Below, in pieces: positions 48,830 through 58,576 of a stretch of DNA of 64,000 nucleotides. Every line of letters starts with the position of its first letter. Position 1 is the stretch's first letter. Below the pieces are notes generated by a model. It was not told where the DNA came from. It did no database searches and saw only the letters and a list, made by a program, of their open reading frames with translations. The DNA lies in the NCBI GenBank assembly GCA_022750435.1, contig JAKIVS010000001.1:38542-102541 (forward strand), given 5' to 3'. The position numbers were made by a program, and so were the translations under genes. This stretch comes from Thermoplasmata archaeon (lineage in GTDB: Archaea > Thermoplasmatota > Thermoplasmata > Lutacidiplasmatales > UBA184).

Positions 48830-50877
48830 TTCGGCCCCGACCGAGTCGAACGGCCGCCCTTCCCCTTCCGGGACATCAGGACGATAGCGGCCACGACGAC
48901 GACGACCGCCACCGCCCCGGCAGCGATTAGGCCGTAGAGTTCAGCGCCCGAGATCCCGCTGTTGGACGTGCCGGGGTTGGCATTGCCCGACGGAAGGACG
49001 GCGAGGGAGACCGTGACGGTCGTCGTGTTCCCGGGCGCGAGGGTCACGTTGGTCGTGTTCGCCTGGTACCCGGCGTCGGTGACCGTGAGCTCGTACGTCC
49101 CGGCAATGACCTGCTCATTGATGGCTCCGCCCGCGATCGGGACCGAGGTCCCGTTCAGGGCCACGTTCGCGTTGGCGGGGCTAACGGTTCCCTGCAACGT
49201 CGCGAGGCTGAAGGCGAACGTCGCGTTGAACTCGGTCGCGGCCCCGTTGACGGTCAGCGCCGGCGGGGCGAGCTGCGAAGCGACGCGCGCATAGTACGTG
49301 GTCCCGTAGGTGTAGGAGTACACCCCGTCGGGAAGGTAGAGGACGAGGTCGGCGCTCGTTGGGGAGGTGAAGTTCATCGAGTCGACCGAGACCCACCATC
49401 CGATGCTCGTGGGGAGGCCGTGCGATACTCCCGTGACCGCGGTCGCGACAATGGCGGGGGTCTCGGGCGAGTAGCCGCCCGCGTCCATCGCTTCCACCTT
49501 GTACCAGTACGCGTGCCCCGTCGTCAGTCCGGTCACGACGTACATCGTGGCGGTCGTCACATTGATCTCGGAGTAGGTGCCGCTCGCTGAGATGGCCTCG
49601 TAGACGACGTAGGTGACGCCCCCGCCTCCCGTTGAGGGGGCTGTCCAGTTGAGCGTCACGCCGGCAATTCCTGGCGTCACGGTCAGTCCGGTCGGTTGGG
49701 TGGGCGGAACGTAGGGGATGACGGTCACGGTGGTCGTGCCGAACCCAACGAGTCCCGACACCGTCGCCTCCGCCGAAATCACGACGGGAAGGGTCGCGGA
49801 GACCAAGGGCGCGGTCCAGGTGGTGGCGAACGAGCCGTCGGCGCCGGTCACGCCGGTCGCGGGGCTAAAGTAGCCATCGCTGGGGGTAGTCAGCGTCACG
49901 GACGCCCCTTCCACGGAGACGCCGCTGGAGAGGTTCGTCACGTGCACGGTGATCGTCGAGTTGCCGCCGGATCCGATGGTCGTGGGCGCCGCGGTGACCG
50001 TCGTGCCGAGCGTAGAAACGGGCACCATGTTGGCATTCTGAATGATCTTCGTGCTGTTCTGCTGGACGAACGTGACGACGCTGAGATTCTCCTGGTTCCA
50101 CGAGGAGAGTAGCGCCCCTGCCGGACTAATCTGGGTGGTATCGCCCGCCGTCAGATTCACCGGGTGGTTGTACAACGTCTCGCGGACGACGTTCCCGATG
50201 CTGTGCGGGCCACCGCCGTTGTTCACACCGACCTTGCCGATGTACTCGAGAAGATAGGAGACCGCGTTGTACGTCCCCGTCACACCGGACGTGATGCTCA
50301 CGTTCGCGGTGACATTCCCCGAGACCACCGTCGCGGTCTCGTTAATGGAGACGTTGCCGGGAACCGCCGCGGCGACCGTGATGTTCTGGTCGTACCAGCT
50401 CAGCATTTGCGACTCGTTGTTCGTGGCGCCGCACACCGAGTGAAGTCCGTCGAAGAACACGTCGGGGTAGCCGCAGACGTTGTAGAACGTGCCGCGGGCG
50501 GTCGATGTCCCGTCGGGCGGGACGTAGTTGTCGAGGCAATCGGTGGGGAGCCCGCACACGTGGAGCTCGGCGATGCTCAGGACGTTGTGGCTGGTGACCC
50601 CGTCGAGATAGTAGAGCGCTTGAGTTTCGGCCGGGCAGTGGGGGCACCAGACTCCCGTAAACGTCTCGATCAAGACGGTCCGGGTGAAGGTGGTCTGGGG
50701 CGCTGGCGCCGATGGCGCCGAAGCGGTCCCGGAGACGTGGGGAGCGACGCTCGCGACGCCCAACGTGAGCGCAGGGCTGGTCGCACCGGCCGTACGGCCA
50801 ACGGAGGCAGGAACGGAAAGGACGCCCGCGAGTACGAAGACAAAGACCAGAGTTACGGCAATGCTGCTGTGTTTCAT
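48826..50877 (-). CDS. Surface thioredoxin-like protein with Ig-like and fibronectin-type domains
   Basis: A 683-residue secreted, anchored protein. After a signal peptide (1-25), residues 65-215 form a thioredoxin-like region with the redox motif WCPHC (77-81) and further Cys in HVCGLPTDCLDN and VCGYPDVFFDG. Then come an Ig-like domain, a fibronectin-type III domain (near 395-485, VTLNWTAPSTGG), a carboxypeptidase-regulatory-like domain and a C-terminal membrane helix near 648-670. It may oxidise, reduce or isomerise disulfides of surface proteins, supplied by the thioredoxin-CcdA protein encoded at 46360-47694. The ATG at 50877 has GGAAGA just upstream and a weak ACTAAGA box at about 27 bases. 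Confidence 0.78.
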   Translation of the reverse strand: MKHSSIAVTLVFVFVLAGVLSVPASVGRTAGATSPALTLGVASVAPHVSGTASAPSAPAPQTTFTRTVLIETFTGVWCPHCPAETQALYYLDGVTSHNVLSIAELHVCGLPTDCLDNYVPPDGTSTARGTFYNVCGYPDVFFDGLHSVCGATNNESQMLSWYDQNITVAAAVPGNVSINETATVVSGNVTANVSITSGVTGTYNAVSYLLEYIGKVGVNNGGGPHSIGNVVRETLYNHPVNLTAGDTTQISPAGALLSSWNQENLSVVTFVQQNSTKIIQNANMVPVSTLGTTVTAAPTTIGSGGNSTITVHVTNLSSGVSVEGASVTLTTPSDGYFSPATGVTGADGSFATTWTAPLVSATLPVVISAEATVSGLVGFGTTTVTVIPYVPPTQPTGLTVTPGIAGVTLNWTAPSTGGGGVTYVVYEAISASGTYSEINVTTATMYVVTGLTTGHAYWYKVEAMDAGGYSPETPAIVATAVTGVSHGLPTSIGWWVSVDSMNFTSPTSADLVLYLPDGVYSYTYGTTYYARVASQLAPPALTVNGAATEFNATFAFSLATLQGTVSPANANVALNGTSVPIAGGAINEQVIAGTYELTVTDAGYQANTTNVTLAPGNTTTVTVSLAVLPSGNANPGTSNSGISGAELYGLIAAGAVAVVVVVAAIVLMSRKGKGGRSTRSGPK

Positions 50878-51464
50878 TCTTCCATCCGTTTCAATGCTCT
50901 TAGTTGCTCAACCGTCGTCCGGGGTTCTTATCGCAATCCGACCCCGAGGTCTCGGGATCGCTTCTGACGTAGGCTGCCGGGGGGTCGCGACCGATTCTTG
51001 AAGCGTACGCCTGTTCCGGGGGCACAATTTCGGATGCGGCAGCTGCGGGCCCCCCCGCATTTGTTCGATCGGCCATCCCGTCAGTCGAGAGTTCGCAGGG
51101 TCAACCAGTACTTAAGGCTCAAGTCGGGGGAGGAGCGTCTCCGACGGCCGGCCGTAGGCGCGCGGTCGCAGACTGGCGGGTGGTTTGCACTCCGGGGACA
51201 AGAGCGCGTGGAATGGGCCGACCGCACGCCGAGGCGACGCGGTGCCTCCCCAATTCACGGTGGTGGGGAGGCCCTCGCGTTTAGCCCGGGGACCGTTCTC
51301 CGAACCTCGAGTCCCGCGATATTCGTCGCAGTCTAGGGCGTATTCCGCCGAACCACGCTGGACGGATCCCCCCCACGCCCTGATGGGCCGGCTCGCACAC
51401 GGTTCGTCCACCCGACGGCTCGGACCGTCAAGTCTAATCCCATGGGAAGATTGCAGGTCGCAGG
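50878..51464. other. Divergent intergenic interval
   Basis: About 590 bases between the surface thioredoxin-like gene and the Kelch/PKD gene. It contains the promoter of each: a weak ACTAAGA on the minus strand near 50900 and TCTAATCC near 51433-51440 on the plus strand, about 30 bases before the ATG at 51465. A nested inverted repeat (ATGCGG at 51034-51039 with CCGCAT at 51055-51060) lies between, and TACTTAAGG near 51108-51116 is TATA-like but has no gene after it. The small frames here are Arg/Pro-rich and not convincing. Confidence 0.45.
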
Positions 51465-53240
51465 ATGAGCCCGTCCCGATCGAGCCTCCCCTTCGGGGGT
51501 CGCCGAACCGCCGCCTGTCTCCTGATCGTGGCGCTGTTCGCCGTGGGCGCGTTGCCGACGACGGCCTCGTCCGCGGGCCCCCACGCTGCGGCCGTCGTCC
51601 TGAGCCGGGTGGGTGCCGTTCGGCCCGCATCCCAGCCCCCGGGGACCGGCGCCTCTTCGGTCGCCTGGCAGAACATCACGCGAGCCGAGCCGACCCCCGG
51701 AGGCCGGAACAGGGCCGTGTTCGTGGAAGACCCGGCCAGCAAGGAAGTCCTTCTCTTCGGAGGGTACGACGCTCTGGGTGCCGGTTGGCTGGGCGATACT
51801 TGGACGATCTCGGGGGCCACGTGGACCCAACTGTCCCCCGCGTCCTCCCCCGTCGCTCGATCCTCGGCTTCGGCGGCGTACGACCCTGGCCTCGGGGGCG
51901 TCGTCGTGTTCGGGGGGTACAATTACTACTCTGCGGCCCCCTACTACAACGACACCTGGCTCTTCAAGGACGGAAACTGGACCAACCTCTCGGGGACGGT
52001 GGCCCCTTCGCCCCGGTCGGAAGCGTCGATGGCGTACGACCCGGCCCTGGACGAATTGGTCCTGTTCGGGGGGACGACCGGCGCCGGCGTCCTGAACGAC
52101 ACGTGGGCGTACGGCGGCTCGGGGTGGACGCGCCTCGCACCCGCGACCGCTCCTCCCGAGCTCTCGGGGGGCGCCATGGCGTACGATGCGAGCGTGTCGA
52201 GTCTGGTCCTGTTCGGCGGCAGTTCGGGCGGCTCGGACGTCCTCGGGACCTGGACGTTCAACGGCAGTTGGTCGGAGCTGCCCATCGCCTCGTCCCCGGG
52301 GGGTGAGTACCTCCCGCTGCTGACGACCCTCCCGAATGGGACGGTCCTCCTGGGCACCGGCCTGAACCACACCTCCTCCAGCGCTCCGGTCAACCTTTGG
52401 GAGCTCAACGGCTCCGGATGGATTCCCATTCCGGCCCCCAACGGGCCGGGGCCCCGCGAGGGAAGCGCGATGACCTACGATTCCACCGACGGGTATCCCC
52501 TGCTGTTCGGGGGCCGCTCCGTCACCGGGGGTGTTGGCGGCGCGTCGCTCAACGACAGCTGGGCGCTCGACACGTTGACCGGCCAACTCCTACCGGCCGC
52601 GTGGAGCGGGGTAGCGCCGTTCACCATCCACCCGACGGCGACGGTCTTCGGAGGCGCCAGGGCCTCCGACGGGACCTCGACCGTCACATATCTCTGGAGC
52701 TTTGGGGACGGTGGCACCTCGACGAGCGCGGCCCCGACGCACACGTATGCGAATGCGGGCCGCGTACCGCTCGACCTCGCGCTCCGCGATGGATTCGGCT
52801 TGGCAATCTCCCTTCGGACCAACGTCTCCGTCGACTTCCGGGTCACCATCATCGTCGCCGCCTCCACCAACAACACGCTGACCTTCGGGTTCTCCGCCTC
52901 CACCGCGAACGCCACCGCCCCCCTCTCCTACGAATGGTCGTTCGGGGACGCGTCGTCCGTCAGCGTCGCAGCGACGCCGAACCACACGTACGCGGCGGCG
53001 GGCACCTACACGGTCGAGGTGCAAGTCCAAGACGCGGACGGAATCTCCGCGTGGGCGAACCAGAGCGTGGTCGCCAGCGTCCCCACCCAGCATTCCACCA
53101 CGCCCGGCCAAAACAGCTCGAGCCCAGCGAGCACGCCGATCCTGGAGTATGCTGCCTTGGCCGGCGTCGCCGTCGTCGCGGTGGCCGGTGTGGGAGTCGT
53201 TCTCCTGAGGCGTCGGTCGAAGCCCCCGAGCGGGGAGTAG
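51465..53240 (+). CDS. Kelch-repeat and PKD-domain surface protein
   Basis: A 591-residue member of the same family as the protein at 6774-9887. It has a signal peptide (1-35), about six Kelch-type repeats (85-390) with VLFGG and NDTW turns, two PKD domains (about 400-555) with FGDGG and FGDAS signatures, a membrane helix near 563-585 and a short basic tail. Predicted to be a glycosylated adhesion or matrix protein. The ATG at 51465 has TCTAATCC about 30 bases upstream. It is followed after 144 bases by a solenoid protein gene on the same strand, with a separate promoter. Confidence 0.83.
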   Translation: MSPSRSSLPFGGRRTAACLLIVALFAVGALPTTASSAGPHAAAVVLSRVGAVRPASQPPGTGASSVAWQNITRAEPTPGGRNRAVFVEDPASKEVLLFGGYDALGAGWLGDTWTISGATWTQLSPASSPVARSSASAAYDPGLGGVVVFGGYNYYSAAPYYNDTWLFKDGNWTNLSGTVAPSPRSEASMAYDPALDELVLFGGTTGAGVLNDTWAYGGSGWTRLAPATAPPELSGGAMAYDASVSSLVLFGGSSGGSDVLGTWTFNGSWSELPIASSPGGEYLPLLTTLPNGTVLLGTGLNHTSSSAPVNLWELNGSGWIPIPAPNGPGPREGSAMTYDSTDGYPLLFGGRSVTGGVGGASLNDSWALDTLTGQLLPAAWSGVAPFTIHPTATVFGGARASDGTSTVTYLWSFGDGGTSTSAAPTHTYANAGRVPLDLALRDGFGLAISLRTNVSVDFRVTIIVAASTNNTLTFGFSASTANATAPLSYEWSFGDASSVSVAATPNHTYAAAGTYTVEVQVQDADGISAWANQSVVASVPTQHSTTPGQNSSSPASTPILEYAALAGVAVVAVAGVGVVLLRRRSKPPSGE

Positions 53241-53354
53241 CCCCGGGTCAATCGGTCCCGCGACCGCAAGGTCCTCTCGGCTCGGTTTCCACCCTCGGGC
53301 CCTCAAGGCGGCGCCATCGGTCGCCCTGCGGGAGGGTGAGCTCGGACTCCCCCG

Positions 53355-53385
53355 AATTATTATTGTCAACCCCCTTAGGGGGTTG
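53355..53385 (+). promoter_or_regulatory. TATA box with a perfect palindrome over the start codon
   Basis: AATTATTATT (53355-53364) is centred about 26 bases before the GTG at 53385, a leaderless spacing. Between them, and covering the expected start site, is the perfect inverted repeat CAACCCCCTTAGGGGGTTG (53367-53385: 8-base arms, 3-base centre). A bound repressor there would block initiation; regulation is inference. Confidence 0.6.
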
Positions 53386-54356
53386 TGGCCCGGGACGGAG
53401 CCCTCGACTGGCTGCTCGAAGAGGACCAGCCGTCGATCCGATATCTCACGCTGACTCGACTGCTGGGTCGGAAGGAGACTGACCCAGACGTTCGTGCGGC
53501 GAGATCTCTCATTCCATCGGTGGGGTGGGTGGCGGAGATCCTGGCCCGACGCGATCCGGGGGGCTGGTGGGTCCGCGATCGCGGCTGGCTCGAGCCTCGA
53601 TTCACGGGAACCCACTGGAACATGCTGGCGCTGGCCGATCTCGGCGCGACTCGCTCGATCCCCGCCGTCGCGGCGTCCGCCGAGTACTGGATGGCCAAAT
53701 CCCCTCTCCAAGGAGGAGGTGTCGGCGGTTTCGGGAAGGGGAAAGGGCACCACTGTTACACGGCCGACATGGCGCGGGGCCTGATCCTCCTGGGCTACGC
53801 CGACGACGCGCGAGTCCGAAAGACCCTCGAGTGGCTGGTCAAGACCGCCCACCCGAAGGGGGGCTGGTCGTGCCGGTTCGTGAGGGATGGACCCGCGCCG
53901 AGTCGTTCGCTCGATGCGTGGGAGGGGTTGGCCGCCTTCGCTGCGTATCCCCGCGAGAAGTGGACGCCGGCCATGGCGGCCTGCGTCGAGCGGACCGCGG
54001 GGTACTACTTGGAACGCGAATTGCACAATCAGGGCGACCGGTACGAGCCCTGGTACCGGTTCCATTGGCCGGTCCACTACTTCTACGACCTCCTCGTCGG
54101 CTTGGACGCGCTGACCGCGTTGAGGTACGGGAGGGACCGCCGTCTCACGTTCGCGCTCGACCTTCTGCGGAAGAAGAGGCGTCCGGACGGACGTTGGAAT
54201 CTGGACGCCGACCAGTTCGATCCCGATGCGGAAACCGCCGTATTCTTCGCCAAACACCCGAACAAGCGCCCGACCCCTCTCGTCTTCGAGAAAGCGGGGG
54301 GCCCGAGCAAGATGGTGACGCTCCGTGCCCGAGTCGTTCTTTCGCGCGTGGCGTAG
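53385..54356 (+). CDS. Prenyltransferase/squalene-cyclase-like alpha-toroid protein
   Basis: A 323-residue protein with several repeated helical pairs of about 45 residues, each with an aromatic/Gly core such as GGWWVRDRGW, GGWSCRFV and DGRWNLDADQF. This pattern matches the prenyltransferase/squalene-oxidase repeat fold. The acidic catalytic motifs of true terpene cyclases (DxDD) are not visible, and it is shorter than those enzymes, so it may be a non-terpene relative. Start GTG at 53385 is set by the TATA box and covered by a palindrome. The next gene, a methyltransferase, lies 92 bases downstream on the same strand. Confidence 0.68.
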   Translation: MARDGALDWLLEEDQPSIRYLTLTRLLGRKETDPDVRAARSLIPSVGWVAEILARRDPGGWWVRDRGWLEPRFTGTHWNMLALADLGATRSIPAVAASAEYWMAKSPLQGGGVGGFGKGKGHHCYTADMARGLILLGYADDARVRKTLEWLVKTAHPKGGWSCRFVRDGPAPSRSLDAWEGLAAFAAYPREKWTPAMAACVERTAGYYLERELHNQGDRYEPWYRFHWPVHYFYDLLVGLDALTALRYGRDRRLTFALDLLRKKRRPDGRWNLDADQFDPDAETAVFFAKHPNKRPTPLVFEKAGGPSKMVTLRARVVLSRVA

Positions 54357-54447
54357 TGGACGGGCAATCCGCGAAGCTCGCCCTGGAGGCGCCGGGAGAG
54401 TATGCCGGAGCAACCCTCATGGGGAGACCGCCAATCGGTCCAACATC

Positions 54448-55077
54448 GTGAGCGGCCGAGCAGCTTCTCGGAGTCCTGCCCGGTGGGCGGCCTATTATCG
54501 GTGGACCGCCGCACGACCGCCCCGAGAGCTCCTCCTGCGAACTCTGGACCACATCGAGTGGGAGGGCAAGCCGGACCAGCGCCGCACGGCGATCGACCTG
54601 GGCTTCGGGGCGGGAACGGACACGTTGGAACTTCTCAAGCGAGGCTGGCGCGTCCTCGCCATCGACGGGCAGAAACAGGCGGCCACCGTCCTGAACCGCC
54701 GCGTCCCTCCTCGCCGGCTCCCCTCTCTGACCACGCTCGTCGCCCCGATGGAAGGCCTGGAGCTCCCGCGCGCCGACCTGATCTACGCGAGCTTTTCCCT
54801 GCCGTTCTGTGCCCCGGCGAGTTTTCCCGAACTCTGGGCGAACATTCATCGGGCTCTCCGACCGGGAGGCCACTTCGCGGGACAGCTGTTCGGGGATCAG
54901 GACGAGTGGAATGGGAAGCGACCAATGACCTTCTTCAGCGCGCGAGAGGTTCGGTCGCTCGTCCGTGGATACCGCGTGGAACTCCTTCGGGAAACCGTTG
55001 AGGAGGGGCAAGCCTTCGAGGGTCCTAAGCACTGGCATTTCTACGACCTGATCCTCGAACGACGCCGCTCGGCGTAA
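54448..55077 (+). CDS. Class I SAM-dependent methyltransferase
   Basis: A 209-residue methyltransferase. Motif I is AIDLGFGAGTDTLEL (48-62), the acidic end of the second strand is VLAIDGQ, and the later LIYASFSLPF and LRPGGHFAGQLFG follow the usual class I fold (TehB-like). The substrate is unknown. The frame is open to 54325; the GTG at 54448 puts motif I close to the expected distance from the N terminus. It is downstream of the alpha-toroid gene on the same strand, and may act on the same molecule if that protein handles an isoprenoid; that link is weak. Confidence 0.75.
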   Translation: MSGRAASRSPARWAAYYRWTAARPPRELLLRTLDHIEWEGKPDQRRTAIDLGFGAGTDTLELLKRGWRVLAIDGQKQAATVLNRRVPPRRLPSLTTLVAPMEGLELPRADLIYASFSLPFCAPASFPELWANIHRALRPGGHFAGQLFGDQDEWNGKRPMTFFSAREVRSLVRGYRVELLRETVEEGQAFEGPKHWHFYDLILERRRSA

Positions 55078-55151
55078 TCGGCTCCACACTCGCCCGTACC
55101 AGTCGCCGAGACAGAGCAGCGTAACTCCGAGTCTCGACCCCCCCCCCACCG

Positions 55152-56027
55152 ATGGGTCTACAGGCGCGAACCGCCTACTCAATTGGGGGTCCCGTCAACG
55201 CATCGATCGTGGGGCGTCGCCCGATGACACCCAATCAAGGGGCTCGCCCAGAGAAGGCACTCATCCTCATCCTCGTGATGGGCGCGGCCCTGCTCCTCAC
55301 CTCCGTCCTCGTCGGGTGGTATCAGGTCCACGAGGTCAATCGGTTCGGATGCACCGAAGTCTCCGAGACACTCTCGCCGTTCTGGGTGTCCGTCAGCACG
55401 AGTGGTTCCGGCTGCCCTCCTTCCGAAACGGGCAGCTTTCAATCCGCCGGTCTACCGGGGACTGGCGCCCTCTACGCTGTCGCAGGCCTCCTGACTCTAA
55501 TCGCGGCCGTCCTCGCGCTTTCGGTCACCGGGCTGAAACTGGCCAAGCACCGGACCCGGAGGGCCTCTACGATTCTCCTCGCAATTTCCGTCGGGGCGCT
55601 CGCCCTAGGGGTCATGGCTCCCGTCCTCCTCGTGACGGAGCAGGCCTCAACCGTTTGCCACGACGAAGGCTTCTTCCAAACGCCACTCGAGCTCCGTCCC
55701 GGAACGTCGTTTGGTCGGGTGGCGAGTAGCTACCTGAACCAGAGTCCCCCGCCTATGCCGCCCCCCGCTTGCAACGGCTGGTCCTTCTGGACCGGGAATA
55801 GCGACGGCTGGATTTGGTCTGGGAGCTCAGGACCGTGGAACTCGTTCGCGGGGAGCAATGCCTCGGGGGGCTCGGGGTTGGTCTGGGGCCCCGGACTCGG
55901 GTGGGTCCTCGATCTCGCCGGGGTGGCACTTCTCCCGGCAGGCCCCGTTCTCGCCCGCAGAACTCCGCCGAACCCCTCAACGGCTTTGCACCAAACTGCG
56001 GCCGTCGCGTTGACACCCCGCCCCTGA
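55152..56027 (+). CDS. Four-helix membrane protein with external Cys, function unknown
   Basis: An unrecognised 291-residue membrane protein. Four hydrophobic segments lie at about 36-57, 106-130, 140-162 and 252-274, with a 45-residue loop between helices 1 and 2 (Cys in GCTEVSE and SGCPPSE) and a long, Gly/Ser/Trp-rich loop between helices 3 and 4 (two Cys). The layout resembles tetraspanin-like proteins, but no sequence signature is present. The ATG at 55152 was taken; one at 55224 would shorten the N terminus without losing a helix. Codon use is less GC-biased than in the first 40 kb. Confidence 0.6.
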   Translation: MGLQARTAYSIGGPVNASIVGRRPMTPNQGARPEKALILILVMGAALLLTSVLVGWYQVHEVNRFGCTEVSETLSPFWVSVSTSGSGCPPSETGSFQSAGLPGTGALYAVAGLLTLIAAVLALSVTGLKLAKHRTRRASTILLAISVGALALGVMAPVLLVTEQASTVCHDEGFFQTPLELRPGTSFGRVASSYLNQSPPPMPPPACNGWSFWTGNSDGWIWSGSSGPWNSFAGSNASGGSGLVWGPGLGWVLDLAGVALLPAGPVLARRTPPNPSTALHQTAAVALTPRP

Positions 56028-56130
56028 CGCCGCGCTCCTCGCGGTCATGTCATCATATGCCTGCGTCGGGCTCGTGCCGACCGACCGCGCATCGGCGACC
56101 CGTGCCGATTGATCCGAGGAGCGGGACGGA

Positions 56131-58503
56131 TTACCGCGACGGCGGTCCCGGGGGTCGTCGGGCCCGCCCGATTAAGACGCCGAGCGCGACTCCAACGAGT
56201 ACGGCGGCTCCGATGGCCAGGGTCAGATCCGTCGCGGTGTATCTCGAGTTCAGCGTCACGTTGGGGGGTGCGATTCTCATGACGCCGGGCGAGATGACGT
56301 CGATCGGCAGTCGGGTCGAATGGCTGCCCCCGACCGAGTCGTTGACGACCAGGGTCGCTTTGTAGGCGCCCGTCGCGGAGTACGCGTGCGTCGCGTTCGG
56401 GGAGTTACTCGTTGACCCGTCCCCGAACGACCACCAGTACGTGTCGGGACCAGTACCGCCCGCGACCACCGAGGTGAATTCCACGGGCGATCCCACCAGA
56501 GGCTGCGAGGCATTCGCGGAGGCACCCGCGATCAGGCTCGGATTCACCCGAATCGGGAGCGACGTGAACGAGCTCGCCCCGATGGAATCGTTGGTCCAAA
56601 GTCCAACCGTAAAGACACCGGCGGTGCCGAAGGCGTGAGAGGCTGTCAGCCCGCTCGACGCGGACCCGTCTCCGAAGACCCACCCCTCCGTCACGTACAC
56701 CGAGCCGCCTGTTTGGTTTGCCGAGAAGTTGAGGCTCAAGCCGACGTCGGTGACGTTGCGGGACGGAAGAATTTCCCCTGTCGGGTACGCATTGACCGCG
56801 ACCACAACGGTGGTGTTGACGCGGAATCCGGCTCGGTCAACGACCGTGAAGACCGCGTCAATGATGCCCGCCGATGTGAAATTTACCCGTAAGATCGAAC
56901 CGGCCTGCGGAGGTCCTCCCCCGACCGTCCACGACTGATTAAGCGCGCCGGTCCCGAAGGCTGCCATTCCCATGAGAAGGCAGGGAAGGCCCACGTCTGT
57001 GGGGTTCTGGTCTGCGTAGGCGTACGTGACCGGATCCGCGTTCACGAGCAGCGGTAGCACGACCCCGAGAACCGTTCCGAGTCTGTCCGTCACGTTCGCC
57101 GTCAGCGAGTAGTAACCAGTCGCGTTGATGAGGCAGCTGAAGGTGAAGTTACTCGAAGCCGCCGAGGGAGGCACGCAACCGGGAGGAAGTGTGCGGTACG
57201 AAACCGCGTACGGGCCGATGCCGCCTTGAATCCGCACCGAGTAGTTCAGCGTCTGACCGAGGTCGCGCACGGCGGCGGACGCGGTGACGTTGAGGATCAA
57301 CGAGGCGCGGAGTATCCAGGTCTGGCTTGTGTTCGACGGGAACCCAATTTCCGCGATTGCGACGCCGTAGCCATCCGAGGAGTCGTACGCTAGCTCGTAG
57401 TAGTTCCAATCGTGAGAGTTAGGAGCCCGGGGCGGCGCCGGGCCGAGCCGGGACGATCCATTCGTCCAATTGTCGTTGAGGAATACCCACGTGGAGTTGT
57501 AACCGAAGAACACAGGTTCGAACACGATTCCATATTCGAATTCCGGATCGTACTCCCATCCCCACGGAACTCCTGCGGGGGGATGCATCGCAGGTAAGAG
57601 GCGGGTCCAGTTCCCAGACTGGAACTTCCATGTCTGCGAGCTGACCCCGTCGAACGGGAGCTGACCACCCCAGAGGATTAGCCCGCCAGCGGCCGAATCG
57701 TAGAAGAGCGCCGACCCCACGGCGTTGTTCGGAGTTGCGCCCAATTGGGTCCAAGTGTCGTTCGAAAAACTCCACGTTTCGCCGCTGGTGTCGATGAGGA
57801 TGATCGCCGATGCCGCTGGGTCGTAGGCCATCGAGTCACCCGGGCCGCCGCCACCCGGGCGGTTGCCTTGCGTCCGGTCGGTCATGTTAGTCCAATTGCC
57901 TCCGTGAAGCGTCCATGTCCTGTCGTCGCCGGAGAGCGCTATCCCTTCGATCAACACGAGGTCGGATGTAGCAGGGTCGTAGGCCATGGCGCCGTATTCT
58001 TCGGCCGGTGGGGAGGCGACGCACTCCGGTGCCGCCGAGGTGCCGCTGCACAGTTCCGACCATCGACCCGCGTGGAAGAGCCATGTGTCGTTCAACAGCG
58101 AGTTAGTGGAGCCGCTCAATCCCCCAAAGAGCACGACGCCGCCTAGTGCCGGGTCGTCGGCGAGGACGGCGTAGACCCGGGCGGGCGGAGTTGGCCCATT
58201 CGTCCAATTTGTTCACCCTTCGCTCGTCGAATTTGCCCCGGCCGAGTTTTGACCGATTGAGGTAACCGGGCGTACAGGTTTCCCCAACTTGGTCGCGGGA
58301 GCCGCGAGCGGGGTTGCCAACCGTAAATGCGCCGGCGAGCGAACCGGATTGGAGCTGGGCGCCATGCCCACCGGGGAGACCAAGTTCATACCGACCAGCA
58401 GAATCGCCAGACCGATTGGCAGGGCCGGCAGGGTCCGGGGCCCGCGAAGCTGGCATGGCCGTCTACGGCGTAATGGCGACCTGCCAGCGGAATCGCCGCC
58501 CAT
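56131..58503 (-). pseudogene. Kelch/PKD surface protein gene interrupted by an in-frame TGA
   Basis: The remains of, or an interrupted copy of, the Kelch/PKD family. The frame from the ATG at 58503 encodes a signal peptide (LPALPIGLAILLVGMNL) and a linker ending STSEG, then a TGA at 58215-58213, then continues in the same frame with TNWTNGPTPPARVYAV, Kelch repeats, two PKD domains with FGDGS, a membrane helix near 750-775 and a basic tail. Without the stop it would be about 789 residues and complete. The downstream part has a GTG at 58134 as first start but would lack a signal peptide. The TGA stands where a Trp is plausible, but other genes here use TGA as stop, so recoding is unlikely. Confidence 0.75.
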
Positions 58504-58576
58504 TCGAGGTATTTCTTCGAATGCGATTCCAGTAGTTAAGGAGCATCGATGTGGTGTCGCGGCAGTCGACGCGAGC

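Noticed and set aside
50998..51336. 112-codon frame between the two surface protein genes
   Set aside because: Arg-rich, no start signal, no domain, and it contains the hairpin and the TATA-like element of the interval.
58213..58215. Selenocysteine at the in-frame TGA
   Set aside because: The position is in a linker before a Kelch repeat, not an enzyme active site, and no Sec machinery is visible in the window.
56131..58503. Recoding of TGA as Trp in this genome
   Set aside because: TGA is the normal stop for many genes here, including ATGA/GTGA overlaps (3848, 33916, 36620, 61533); only this gene would need recoding.
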